A stretch of DNA of 64,000 nucleotides, taken from the NCBI GenBank assembly GCA_949752745.1, contig OX457028.1, positions 6,900,922-6,964,921 of the forward strand. Reading direction: 5' to 3'. The position numbers and the translations under genes were made by a program. This document shows, in pieces, positions 42,643 to 54,672 of the stretch (its first letter is position 1; the number at the start of each line of letters is the position of its first letter). The stretch comes from Protula sp. h YS-2021 (Eukaryota > Annelida > Polychaeta > Sabellida > Serpulidae). The notes beneath the pieces are model-generated. The model did not search any database. It saw only the letters and a list, made by a program, of their open reading frames with translations, and was not told the DNA's origin.

Positions 42643-42950
42643 TCAGGGCAAAACTTTGGAATAATCTTCCAAATGACATGAAAGAGGTCAATACAATACA
42701 GGATTTTAAGAAAAGCTTAAAAACGCATCTATTCATTCAAGCTTATGGTAACTAGGAGATCTCTGTGTAGAATTTTTGCAATTTTAGTGAAACATTTTAT
42801 TTGTATCATTTTGTCATATAAGGTATTTATCATAAACTTGATATTCTAAATGCTATATATGTAAGCGCTTAGATGTTTTACTAAATAAGCCTGTTATATA
42901 TAGCGTGTATAATATATAATAATGCAATATTTGACATAAACTAATGTTCC
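42643..42950 (+). mobile_element. LINE 3'-end fragment (CR1/L2/jockey-like)
   Basis: 42643-42756 reads the end of a LINE ORF2 (FRAKLWNNLPNDMKEV, then FKKSLKTHLFIQAYGN stop). A 3' tail with TGTAAGCGCTTAGATG follows, typical of CR1/L2-like elements. Confidence 0.75.
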
Positions 42951-45590
42951 TTAACCAAATATGTTTTAAGGCAGCAAAATAATTAAAGAAAAATCAGAAC
43001 GACGAAATATTTTCTTGCAATACACCGTAACAATACAGTTGCTTGGGATTTTGTGTAATGTACTTTTAACAACTTCAGGATTGTCAAGATTCAACGGACG
43101 AATAATGACATCGTGGTTAAAACTTATTAATTTTAATTACTCGGAAAGTATATCAGAAGCTCGATATACTTTCATCTTCAATTCATTTTCTGCAATGTAC
43201 GGTACGCCTTACTGACACGATAAAACCGTGAAAAACCGGTGAAAACGAGAGAAAACTTGTTAAAGCGGTGTCAGCTACAGTGAACATAGATTTAGCGACA
43301 TTATGCCCGTTGGAGAACTTTTTTCTGACGCCATATAAGAAAGGCAGTCGATCACTCCCTAATTGATATCATTCAGCACTTTTAGAGCATAAATGATTCA
43401 GACAGAAATGGAAGAGCTGCCATCAGGCATATTAATGTTCAAATCCACAGCTTAGCTTAGCCGCTCCTTCTTCGTCTGTATCTGTATCTGTATTAAAAAC
43501 TGACAATTACCATAAATCTTAAATCCAAATCATGGCAAAAAGGAACTAATTATCTTACAATACGAGTAAGGTGTCAGCCGGCAAAATAACCTAAAGCTAA
43601 CCAAACGGTGTCTGTGATGATTTAAATCACTCTGATATGTCCATTTCCAATTTTTTTTTCAAGAAATCAGATAATTCATTGCATATACTTCGAGTGAAAA
43701 TTTAGCAGTCCGAAAGACAACCACCAAACAACGCAAATCTAGATGTTCCCCAAGGAAACTCCCTACCAAGAGGAGGTGTTCACCGTCATTTCGGCAGTGC
43801 AATATGTACAATATGTGCTAAATTTGATAAATTAATTTCAACAGCGGTTAAAATGCGACTGAGATGTGATGTTTAAGAGCATTCGCCCATATGGCACGGT
43901 GCATGTCACCTGGAGGAGCTAACGTGTCAACAGCTTCGAAAAATATCCTTGCAAAATGGTGTATCAAACCTTTTATCAGTGTGCACGTCAAAGTCTTTTC
44001 GGAATTTACATATATTTTTTGCACTGTGTGTAGTGCGCGCGCTTCACTGATGTGATTCCTGATTCACGCAAAGACGCAACGATTAAGTGATATAAAGCAC
44101 ATGATAAATCTTAAAACAGGTTCAATTATTTTTCAATCTCAAAATATTATTCGCGTGGAATTCATGATAATTATCTAACTAACAGACATGGATTAACATT
44201 TCACCTAGTACAAATGAAAATTAATAATATTAATTAATAAATCAATTAACAGACCTTACATTTTAAAACAATAGATAAATATTGGCAAATACATCTTAAT
44301 TACACTAATACAATCGAGCATATAATCTTGTGCGCAATTTGCCCGGTATGAATTAACGTAACTTCAATCAATTTTAATAAACTAATTAACATAAAAACAG
44401 CTTGTGTTCTCTTATATTCCTTAACTTCCTCAAGTTTCCCTTTAATTACACTTTTGTAATTAAGAGCCTTTACACAGATGCGTATCAAAATATCATATGC
44501 TATAGAACAGCAATTTATGGGAAATCGAAAATAAGGATCATAAAAGTGAGAGGTCGGAAATGAGTGTTTTTGGGTGTGAAGATAAAGGTCCAGTTTTGGG
44601 AATGTGGTTAAATAAAATACCGGCATTTTCTCCGAATATGTTATTCATATGATGGATTTGTATCAGTTCTAAAGTAATAAATATCTGTTAACTTTTCAAA
44701 ATGTTACATATCTGGCCGCATCAATTAGATTATTATTCATGCTTGTTATTCATATTGTGCACCTTTTTCATGTCATATTGTAACTGCATGAGGTACACCT
44801 GCTGAGACAGAAGGACCTGTTCTCGCGGACAGAGGCAGATGCAGGACTAGTGGATTGGTCCCAACATTACTCAGCTTTCTGGCGGTACCGTGCCAGTGTC
44901 AACAGATGCATCGGACGCAAGGGACACAAATCTTAGAGAGGACAGTCTTTTACAAAAGGATGACATGGAGTCACCTAACAAGGTGTATCTCTCGCAGTAA
45001 AGGTTTATATGGCATGATGCATGTGAAAAAATATGGATGTGGTAATTGCTACATTGGGGAGAATCGCAATGTGTATTTACTCGACAAGTGTCATGCCAGG
45101 CAACGCAAACATTCATGCCAAAGCGGGTATCGGGCTACAACCTGACCACAGAGTTTTTAACGGCCCCAAATTAATTTCCATCTGGCTAGCTAACTTGTCA
45201 GAATAAACAGAAATTAAAGTAGACCATGACTACAAGTTTCTCATCTCGAAAGGCAAGAACGGAACCGGATATGCTCACTGCTTTTTAATCTGAACAGCAT
45301 TTGCCACACCAAACGATTTTCAAACAGGCAGTGACAGCAAGTTGTCCGTAGGGAGATCCATACTCTGTAAAAACAGCTCAGCGAGCACTAGAACCGAATT
45401 TGGCTAGCGAAATGTTAAAGACTTGCCAAAAATTTAAATACAAAAATACTTTCTTCGATGGGTTATTTCTTGAATAATATAAAGTATTTTACAACGTGCA
45501 TACAATGTCCCCCAGCCATAAAAGCAGGGGCCATCGCGGTCCAAGCAAAAAATTTAGGGGGTCATTTTCTTTAACTCCGTGTTATTATTA
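42951..45590. other. No gene recognised
   Basis: AT-rich with short frames. A plus-strand frame at 44855-45145 has a few Cys and His residues but matches nothing I know, and its minus strand is equally open, so it is not called. Confidence 0.4.
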
Positions 45591-45594
45591 TTAT

Positions 45595-46030
45595 TAGTAT
45601 TATTCACAAGTTTTACAGAAGTCCAAAGTTTCGTTGTCCTAAGGCCCATAGTGCCAGAGAAGAAGACGACACAAAAAATCGGACCACTGTCAAGAAAAAA
45701 ACTCCATAGGTTGATAACTTAATACCAGCTAAAGATTTTGCAAACAACACAGCTTGAATACGTCTTATAAGCCGACTAGTGCTTAGTTTTTGTTGACTTA
45801 AGGTTTTATTGACTAATTAGGCATAGCTGAGAAACTGTGTGATGTTCTGTGCTGTGCTCTTTTCACATGGCGTTTTAAACAAGAAAACGAAATTGAACGC
45901 GAAAACAAAAAGTGTCATGCACACGTTCATATAAGGTTCTACCTAATTCCCAAGTTTCGTGGCCCTAGGGCCCATAGTGCCAGTGGAGGAGATGACATAG
46001 GAAATCCGATCACTGTCAAGAAAAAACATA
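45595..46030 (+). repeat. Two diverged copies of a ~120-bp segment
   Basis: GGCCCATAGTGCCAG plus GAGATGACA...ATCCGATCACTGTCAAGAAAAAA occurs near 45645 and near 45970. The second copy abuts the start of the 3.55-kb duplication. Confidence 0.7.
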
Positions 46031-46093
46031 CCAACGGCTGCTTGCACAACTTCATATAGCCCCTGCAAGCCAAAGGCTTGTCAAGTGTTAAGT

Positions 46094-46306
46094 ATGGCAA
46101 TCGGTGATGATAAATTATTCCTAGACAAAATGGATACCATTTTGAAGGGGGCGAAAACTTTCTCCGAAGATGTGATCCCAGTGCTACTGCGAACAGTGAA
46201 CTCTAAGTCCTTGTTTCAGGTAACACTACTTCGGCCTAACTCCAGTAAACCTGATGAATACTGTTCCTTAGCACAGAAGGAATCTTTTATTTCATTTCAA
46301 GAATAA
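46094..46306 (+). other. 69-residue open frame in duplication copy 1, unknown
   Basis: MAIGDDKLFLDKMDTILKGA and KTFSEDVIPVLLRTVNSKSL look protein-like, and a GTAACA donor-like site follows LFQ. The copy at 49643-49855 differs by two residues, which only reflects the recent duplication. It could be a captured exon. Confidence 0.3.
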
Positions 46307-47543
46307 CTCAGCACTAAAGCAACGATCTGGAGTTAGCCTGGTAAAACAATCATTGTAGATGATAAAGCTTTGTAGAAATGGAATTTTATTTAACACGAAA
46401 ACAAACTTGAAAGGTCATCAGGTGCGGCATATGGCGATCTCGCTAAAACTGGACAAGGCTAGATCTATATAAGTTGTTGCAAGCAGGTCTGTTTACTTGC
46501 AAATATTTTCTACATATACCGTGTCCAATAGAGTTATTTAGGCCCAATTGTGTATCGGATACAATTGTGTGTACTTCCACTTGTAGGACATTGACCCCCC
46601 TTCCTTCCCAGTCTACAACGCCACACTTTCAAGAACAACTGGACGGCACAGTAGGCATAGTCGGCATAGAACTGGCGACGCTAGTTGTTGGCAATGTGAG
46701 GCTTTTAGTATCCGTAGTTGTGGCTTCTTTGTCAACTAGATGACATAAAACATGTATTAAAAAATAAATTATTAACAGTTTTATAAGATTTAATTTTAGG
46801 TGTGTCTGAACATCTAATTCTTATAAGAGTTGATTGTTACATCCTAGCAATGCCCAGTAGTCATTAAAAATTTAATTGTGTGCCTTTAAAGTTATGCATC
46901 AGCACAGCATCTGAAGTAGTTTCTCGCCTCAGATATAAGAACGGGATTCACTATTTTAAAGGTTTAAGGCATTAGTTTATACCACTTTTGAGCCAAACAA
47001 GGAAACTACGGTTTGTTTTGTTTCTTCTCTGTATCACTGGTTGGTAATTAGGTTTTCCACAGGAAAAAGGTCGGGTGACAGGGTGGTATATAACGGGCAA
47101 TTTTGCTATTATTATACAAGACAAACCAAGTTCTTTTTGCTGTTGAGAAATATTGTTATATGTAAGATAATTTCTCTTTTCTTTCTCTTTGAATTGGTGA
47201 TTTGCGGTCTTTTGCATAGAGTCCTATAACAGTGAGCAAATATTCTACAGTTTTACTAGTTTTGACTGATTTGGCAGTACACAGTTATTACGAAAACATG
47301 GAATGCCGTGGTAGAAAAGGAGGGTTGGAAAAAGTAGTCAGGGGTGGGAGATTTTGAGAAAGGGTGAGTTGATTGTGGAGGGCCAGGGGGAATTGCAGTG
47401 GAAAGTAGTGAAAAGGGGCGGAAATGGGGGTTTTAGGTGCATGGGCAAAAAGAAGTTTGTGGCACTGTTCGGGTTAAGAAAAAATAGTACGAAAGTAAGA
47501 GAGAAAAGGAGAGGGTGAAGAAGAGGGGATATAAAGAGCATTA

Positions 47544-49410
47544 TTGAAGCAAGTGCAGGAGAAAGTGAGAAAGTCAGAGGAGGAAGTCAAGCGGCTGACG
47601 GAACAACTGGGTAGGAGGGAGGGAGCTGTTTATCTTGCAGGCGACCGATGTATTGTTGTCTCCAGGGCAGGAATTTTCAGAGCGAACAAAAGGGGGTTGG
47701 GAGGGAAAAGAGGCGAGATGAAAAGGGGTGGGATGTGGAAGAAGGAAACAAGAGCACAATGTGAGGGCACTCCAGGGAGAGGTATGCGGAAAAGCTAAAG
47801 AAATAGGAATTCTTAATTTTCGGGTAGGTCGCAACAGTGCGATCACAGGGTTTCGGATTTTGTAGAATAGCAGTACGGGAAGTAGGATTTTTGGCGGAAG
47901 AGCAGGAGTAAACAAAGGGATGGGTGTCAGGGATGACTTTTTCTGTGAGGAAAATGATTTTTCGTCAAATATACCGGAATATGAGGTGGGTATTGTGGCA
48001 CCGTTTGGCGAGGGGAACCATTATATTTTCGGATTCCAGAGAAAAAGTTTCAGGGCATGAAGTTTTTCACTTCAGGGGAAGGAAGATGTATGTATTAGAA
48101 TATCGAGGAGGGAGATTATGGAAAAGGGGAAGGGACTAATATCGGCGGGATTGGAGACTGCAGGTAATGGTCATGAGGGAAATGGTCGTTGGAAGCTAAA
48201 GAAAAACAAGCGCTCTTGGCAGCTGCTTATGTCAATAGACTGAGACATTGTGGCGCATACAACGCATCGCTTTTGGAGTAGGGTAGGGGTCATAATTGAT
48301 ACGACAAGTTTTTGTTGGAGATAAGAGTGGAAACAAGGAGTTGAAAGGAAACTGAAGAGAGGCGGTGGTAGTGCTAGAGGACTCGGTGATGAGGATTGAA
48401 GAAAACTTCGGAGAAGGCTAGGAAGGTAAAATTAGGCAGCAGTCGTGGTGAGAGGTCTTGGGGGAATGAAACTAGTGCAGCCAGGGCGCAGGGGCACTGT
48501 CTGCGTGAAGCATAACGCAGGAACTGGAGAGTAGGGATTTCGCAGGAAAACTAGATAGGTTGCGGGGTTTGCTTCCAGCTAGGAACGAATGACTTAGGGG
48601 TTGATACGAAGAGGGGATTCGGCTTCAAGAGGGTAGCAGCTGGAGGATACTGGAGATGTAATCATGAAGCACTTGATGGCAATGAGAAATGAGTTGCAGA
48701 GACTGTGGAAGAAATATGCGTTCTGGGTGTGGGGAACTAAGACATGCTAAGGGAGCTGGTGAATTCAGTGGTAGGGAGCTGGATATTGTAAAGAGAAGGT
48801 GAATGAGAAGGCGGGGCATTACTTAAACTACTTAAAATTACAAGGGTGGTGGGTTGCTAAGTTCGGGGAGTTTCTGGCGGGAAGATGGGATAGATATTTG
48901 GGGGATGGGTTGCACTTCTCGGTGGAAGGACTAGATATTTTATCTCAGGAGTTTAGGAATGCATGCCAAGAGAATGAAGGCTAGGGCAGTGCCTAAGGGG
49001 CAGATAAGATCAAAAGCCAAGGCGATAGGATGGAAAAGTCTAGGAATAATAAGGAGTTTTCTGGAACATCAAAAGCCAAGGGAACAGGATGGGAAAGTCG
49101 AGGAATAATAAGGGGTTTTGTAGAACATCGGGGAGGGACACAAACATTAGAAGAAGGCGGAGGCGTCACCAGCCCAGGGAAGGGACGGCGAAAGGTAGCA
49201 AGGTGAGTCTAAATTGTGGATTGATAAACGTATGTGGTAATATTCAAACGAGAGTGCAGGAGATAGAAATGGCAATCCAGGAGACGCAAATTCATTTTTG
49301 CTTTCACGGAGATCGTGCTGGTGAGATTGCAAAAACATCAATAGAGAGTATCATGGAAAGGATCAGGAAGGGAAGTGTAGTGAATGCAGACGCTGCTAAT
49401 GGTCACAGCT
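47544..49410 (+). pseudogene. LINE ORF1 (SGNH esterase-like) and endonuclease start, copy 1
   Basis: The scattered frames follow a LINE order: a charged coiled-coil segment (VQEKVRKSEEEVKRLTEQLG, 47550), an SGNH block I-like VVVLEDSVMR (48365, with Glu where Gly is usual), block III QLGTNDLG (48575) and block V GDGLHFSVEG (48901). The start of an EEP endonuclease follows (NCGLINVCGNIQTRVQEI, 49210). CR1-type LINEs often carry such an esterase in ORF1. Multiple stops and frameshifts show it is dead. Confidence 0.6.
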
Positions 49411-49573
49411 AAAGTTTCTTGAATACCCTTCCCTCACTTATATTTTTGCTGTTAATTTTTTCACCAATCAGATTTTACTATTTTGTTTGCCCGGTACTGT
49501 TGTTCACATGTGAACTCCCTTCGCTGGGGTTCCGCGTTCAAACGGAGTAAGAACGCAGGTAACCAATAATCGC

Positions 49574-52500
49574 AACATACCAACGGCTGCTTGCACAACT
49601 TCATATAGCCCCTGCAAGCCAAAGACTTGTCAAGTGTTAAGTATGGCAATCGGTGATGATAAATTATTTCTAGACAAAATAGATACCATTTTGAAGGGGG
49701 CGAAAACTTTCTCCGAAGATGTGATCCCAGTGCTACTGCGAACAGTGAACTCTAAGTCCTTGTTTCAGGTAACACTACTTCGGCCTAACCCCAGTAAACC
49801 TGATGAATACTGTTCCTTAGCACAGAAGGAATCTTTTATTTCATTTCAAGAATAACTCAGCACTAAAGCAACGATCTGGAGTTAGCCTGGTAAAACAATC
49901 ATTGTAGATGATAAAGCTTTGTAGAAATGGAATTTTATTTAACACGAAAATAAACTTGAAAGGTCATCAGGTGCGGCATATGGCGATCTCGCTAAAACTG
50001 GACAGGGCTAGATCTATATAAGTTGTTGCAAGCAGGTCTGTTTACTTGCAAATATTTTCTACATATACCGTGTCCAATAGAGTTATTTAGGCCCAATTGT
50101 GTATCGGATACAATTGTGTGTACTTCCACTTGTAGGACATTGACCCCCCTTCCTTCCCAGTCTACAACGCCACACTTTCAAGAACAACTGGACGGCACAG
50201 TAGGCATAGTCGGCATAGAACTGGCGACGCTAGTTGTTGGCAATGTGAGGCTTTTAGTATCCGTAGTTGTGGCTTCTTTGTCAACTAGATGACATAAAAC
50301 ATGTATTAAAAAATAAATTATTAACAGTTTTATAAGATTTAATTTTAGGTGTGTCTGAACATCTAATTCTTATAAGAGTTGATTGTTACATCCTAGCAAT
50401 GCCCAGTAGTCATTAAAAATTTAATTGTGTGCCTTTAAAGTTATGCATCAGCACAGCATCTGAAGTAGTTTCTCGCCTCAGGTATAAGAACGGGATTCAC
50501 TATTTTAAAGGTTTAAGGCATTAGTTTATACCACTTTTGAGCCAAACAAGGAAACTACGGTTTGTTTTGTTTCTTCTCTGTATCACTGGTTGGTAATTAG
50601 GTCTTCCACAGGAAAAAGGTCGGGTGACAGGGTGGTATATAACGGGCAATTTTGCTATTATTATACAAGACAAACCAAGTTCTTTTTGCTGTTGAGAAAT
50701 ATTGTTAGATGTAAGATAATTTCTCTTTTCTTTCTCTTTGAATTGGTGATTTGCGGTCTTTTGCATAGAGTCCTATAACAGTGAGCAAATATTTTACAGT
50801 TTTACTAGTTTTGACTGATTTGGCAGTACACAGTTATTACGAAAACATGGAATGCCGTGGTAGAAAAGGAGGGTTGGAAAAAGTAGTCAGGGGTGGGAGA
50901 TTTTGAGAAAGGGTGAGTTGATTGTGGAGGGCCAGGGGGAATTGCAGTGGAAAGTAGTGAAAAGGGGCGGAAATGGGGGTTTTAGGTACATGGGCAAAAA
51001 GAAGTTTGTGGCACTGTTCGGGTTAAGAAAAAATAGTACGAAAGTAAGAGAGAAAAGGAGAGCGTGAAGAAGAGGGGATATAAAGAGCATTATTGAAGCA
51101 AGTGCAGGAGAAAGTGAGAAAGTCAGAGGAGGAAGTCAAGCGGCTGACGGAACAACTGGGTAGGAGGGAGGGAGCTGTTCACCTTGCAGGCGACCTATGT
51201 ATTGTTGTCTCCAGGGCAGGAATTTTCAGAGCGAACAAAAGGGGGTTGGGAGGAAAAGAGGCGAGATGAAAAGGGGTGAGATGTGGAAGAAGGAAACAAG
51301 AGCACAATGTGAGGGCACTCCAGGGAGAGGTATGCGGAAAAGCTAAAGAAATAGGAATTCTTAATTTTCGGGTAGGTCGCAACAGTGCGATCACAGGGTT
51401 TCGGATTTTGCAGGAAAGCAGTACGGGAAGTAGGATTTTTGGCGGAAGAGCTGGAGTAAACAAAGGGATGGGTGTCAGGGATGACTTTTTCTGTGAGGAA
51501 AATGATTTTTCGTCAAATATACCGGAATATGAGGTGGATATTGTGGCACCGTTTGGCGAGGGGAACCATTATATTTTCGGATTCCAGAGAAAAGGTTTCA
51601 GGGCATGAAGTTTTTCACTTCATGGGAAGGAAGATATATGTAGGAGAATATCGAGGAGGGAGATTATGGAAAAGGGGAAGGGACTAATATCGGCGGGGTT
51701 GGAGACTGCAGGTAATTGTCATGAGGGAAATGGTCGTTGGAAGCTAAAGAAAAACAAGCGCTCTTGGCAGCTGCTTATGTCAATAGATTGAGACATTGTG
51801 GCGCATACAACGCATCGCTTTTGGAGTAGGGTAGGGGTCATAATTGATACGACAAGTTTTTGTTGGAGATAAGAGTGGAAACAAGGAGTTGAAAGGATAT
51901 TGAAGAGAGGCGGTGGTAGTGCTAGAGGACTCGGTGATGAGGATTGAAGAAAACTTCGGAGAAGGCTAGGAAGGTAAAATTAGGCAGCAGTCGTGGTGAG
52001 AGGACTTGGGGGAATGAAACTAGTGCAGCCAGGGCGCAGGGACACTGTCTGCGTGAAGCATAACGCAGGAACTGGAGAGTAGGGATTTCGCAGGAAAACT
52101 AGATAGGTTGCGGGGTTTGCTTCCAGCTAGGAACGAATGACTTAGGGGTTGATACGAAGAGGGGATTCGGCTTCAAGAGGGTAGCAGCTGGAGGATACTG
52201 GAGATGTAATCATGAAGCACTTGATGGCAATGAGAAATGAGTTGCAGAGACTGTGGAAGAAAGATGCGTTCTGGGTGTGGGGAACTAAGACATGCTAAGG
52301 GAGCTGGTGAATTCAGTGGTAGGGAGCTGGATATTGTAAAGAGAGGGTGAATGAGAGGGCGGGGCATTACTTAAACTACTTAAAATTACAAGGGTGGCGG
52401 GTTGCTAAGTTCGGGGAGTTTCTGGCGGGAAGATGGGTTAGATATTTGGGGGATGGGTTGCACTTCTCGGTGGAAGGACTAGATATTTTATCTCAGGAGT

Positions 52501-53087
52501 TTAGGAATGCATGCCAAGAGAATGAAGGCTAGGGCAGTGCCTAAGGGGCAGATAAGATTAAAAGCCAAGGCGATAGGATGGAAAAGTCGAGAAATAATAA
52601 GTTGTTTTCTGGAACATCAGAAGCCAAGGGAACAGGATGGGAAAGTCGAGGAATAATAAGGGGTTTTGTAGAACATCGGGGAGGGACACAAACATTAGAA
52701 GAAGGCGGAGGCGTCACCAGCCCAGGGAAGGGACGGCGAAAGGTAGCAAGGGGAGTCTAAATTGTGGATTGATAAACGTATGTGGTAATATTCAAACGAG
52801 AGTGCAGGAGATAGAAATGGCAATTCAGGAGATGCAAATTCATTTTTGCTTTCACGGAGATCGTGCTGGTGGGATTGCAAAAACATCAATAGAGAGTATC
52901 ATAGAAAGGATCAGGAAGGGAAGTGTAGTAAATGCAGACGCTGCTAATGGTCATAGCTAAAGTTTCTTGAATACCCTTCCCTCACTTATATTTTTGCTGT
53001 TCATTTTTTTACCAATCAGATTTTACTATTTTGTTTGCCCGGTACTGTTGTTCACATGTGAACTCCCTTCGCTGGGGTTCCGCGTTC
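49574..53087 (+). repeat. 3.55-kb tandem duplication, copy 2
   Basis: Second copy in the same orientation. It ends at GGTTCCGCGTTC, where the two copies diverge. LINE endonuclease and RT sequence resumes about 0.4 kb further on. Confidence 0.95.
51093..52958 (+). pseudogene. LINE ORF1 (SGNH esterase-like) and endonuclease start, copy 2
   Basis: The same motifs as copy 1, shifted by 3548 bases: EDSVMR near 51913, GTNDLG near 52123, GDGLHFSVEG at 52449, endonuclease start near 52758. It shares the inactivating lesions with copy 1, so these pre-date the duplication. Confidence 0.6.
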
Positions 53088-53419
53088 CGCGTTCGTAAAT
53101 TTAGCACGTGTATGGCGATAATACGTGTCGTAACCAATAGATATTTGAGAAGCAAACCCGCATCTTGTTTCCAATTAACAAGTTAACTTTAATATGTTTT
53201 TCTTTCTCCATTGATTGTTATTCAGTTGACCTTTTAGTCAATAAACATGTAAACACTACCACCTCGTCCTCGTCATTGCCTTCACAGCATGAGTTCAGCA
53301 GAGTGAGGAGCGAAGTAGTAGGTGATAATACTCGAAAGCACTAGAAATTATAAATGTCACAGGAGTATACGACGATGCGCAAACGACATGATTGGCATTG
53401 AAGAGACCATAGAGGGACT

Positions 53420-54672
53420 CTAGTAGTCACATTTTGGGTACAAATGGGGAATAAAAACTCCAAAAGGGTAAACGAAGCCGTGGCAGAGGCGTTACGCACT
53501 GATCTGGAGAACTTGAAAAACAGGGGTTTTACGTGTGTGATCTAATTTTAATGCGCACGGAAATGAGGAACTTGATTCTATAGGGCACTGGCACAATAAA
53601 TGGAAGGGAAGATACAGTTGGAAACATGGGAGAGTTGGCAAAAAGAAGTTGGTGACCAACTACGTCTTAGTGGAAGACAGGCATACGAATAAAGTTTTCA
53701 GTCTAAAGAAAGAAATGGATATGGACCCCAACCTTATCACGTAGAAAATCAAGTCGAATGTGATACACGAGAATGCTTATTAAAGGGTGCACACGAAGGT
53801 ATCAGGGAAGGGGCGATAATATCAAGAAAGAGGACCCTGAAAATGGAGAGGGTACGAAATGGAGAGGGTACTGTTCGAGGACTAATTGCAGGAAGAGTTT
53901 AGAAGATTGAATCGGAAGAACAGATTGGCAGAATGGTGAGGGTGTGGAATGAGAAGATGAACATGACTGGAATGACTGGGATTGGGAAGGTCAAGGTAAG
54001 GATGGCCATAGCCGTTAGAAGGGTTGCTAGATGGAGGTGGAAGCAAACAAAAAAGGGGTTGAGGTAATGGGATAGGTTCATAAGTGGAAAAAACAAGAAA
54101 AGTTGGCTCGAAAGAAAGCAAAAGAAGAAAAGAAGAGTTGCTGGAGAGAGGCGAAAGACGACGTTAAGCAAAAACTGGATAATACACCGGAAGGTAACAG
54201 TGGAGGAAGTGGTGACAATAGTCGTGGGGGTGCAAAATGAAAAAACGGTAAGATCGGACGGGATTCACTAGTGCTTTTGTGCGATAAGATGCTGAGGTCA
54301 GTTGTTATACCATAAGTATGGAAGCAGGCATGGAGAGCATTTTTATATAAGAGTGGCAAAAATAGAAACCGGATAATTAAGCATAGTTAAGGGATAAGCA
54401 TAGTGTCGAATATGAGAAAGGTTTTTTCTAAGGTCATTGGTAACAGGATGACCGAAAGCGTAGAGAGGCGGGGCTTCCTCGGAGATGTGGAATTTGGTTA
54501 TAGGAAGGGGAATAGGGTAGATGCGGCGTGCAAACTGTAACTAATCCCAAAGTGCCGCGGGAAATCGGAGAAGAAGGTGGTCTTGGCCTTCATGGACGTG
54601 CTAAAAGCATTCGACAAGGTGGATAGGAGCAAGCTTTGGGAAATACTAGCAGATCTGAGTTATGGAAAAATA
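53420..54672 (+). pseudogene. LINE endonuclease end and reverse transcriptase fragment
   Basis: An endonuclease C-terminal signature (NFNAHGNEELDS at about 53548, TNYVLVEDRHTNK near 53660) is followed by an RT segment: VWKQAWRAFLYKSGKNRN (54316), SIVSNMRKVFSKVIGNRMTE, then GFLGDVEFGYRKGN and VVLAFMDVLKAFDKVDR (54580), after which homology ends at 54672. Frameshifts and stops are present. It is probably the downstream part of the element whose 5' portion lies in the tandem duplication. Confidence 0.7.

Larger units (their letters stand above)
46025..49573 (+). repeat. 3.55-kb tandem duplication, copy 1
   Basis: Nearly identical to 49574-53087 at an offset of 3548-3549 bases, with about one or two percent mismatches by eye. 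It carries a 69-residue frame (46094), an SGNH-like LINE ORF1 remnant (about 47.5-49.0 kb) and an endonuclease start (49.2 kb). A 34-base stretch (49540-49573) at the junction is not in copy 2. Confidence 0.95.

Noticed and set aside
42494..42736. 80-residue minus frame
   Set aside because: Antisense of the LINE 3'-end fragment and the 94-bp duplication.
44855..45145. 96-residue plus frame with scattered Cys and His
   Set aside because: No recognisable motif spacing, an equally open minus frame, and no promoter or splice context.
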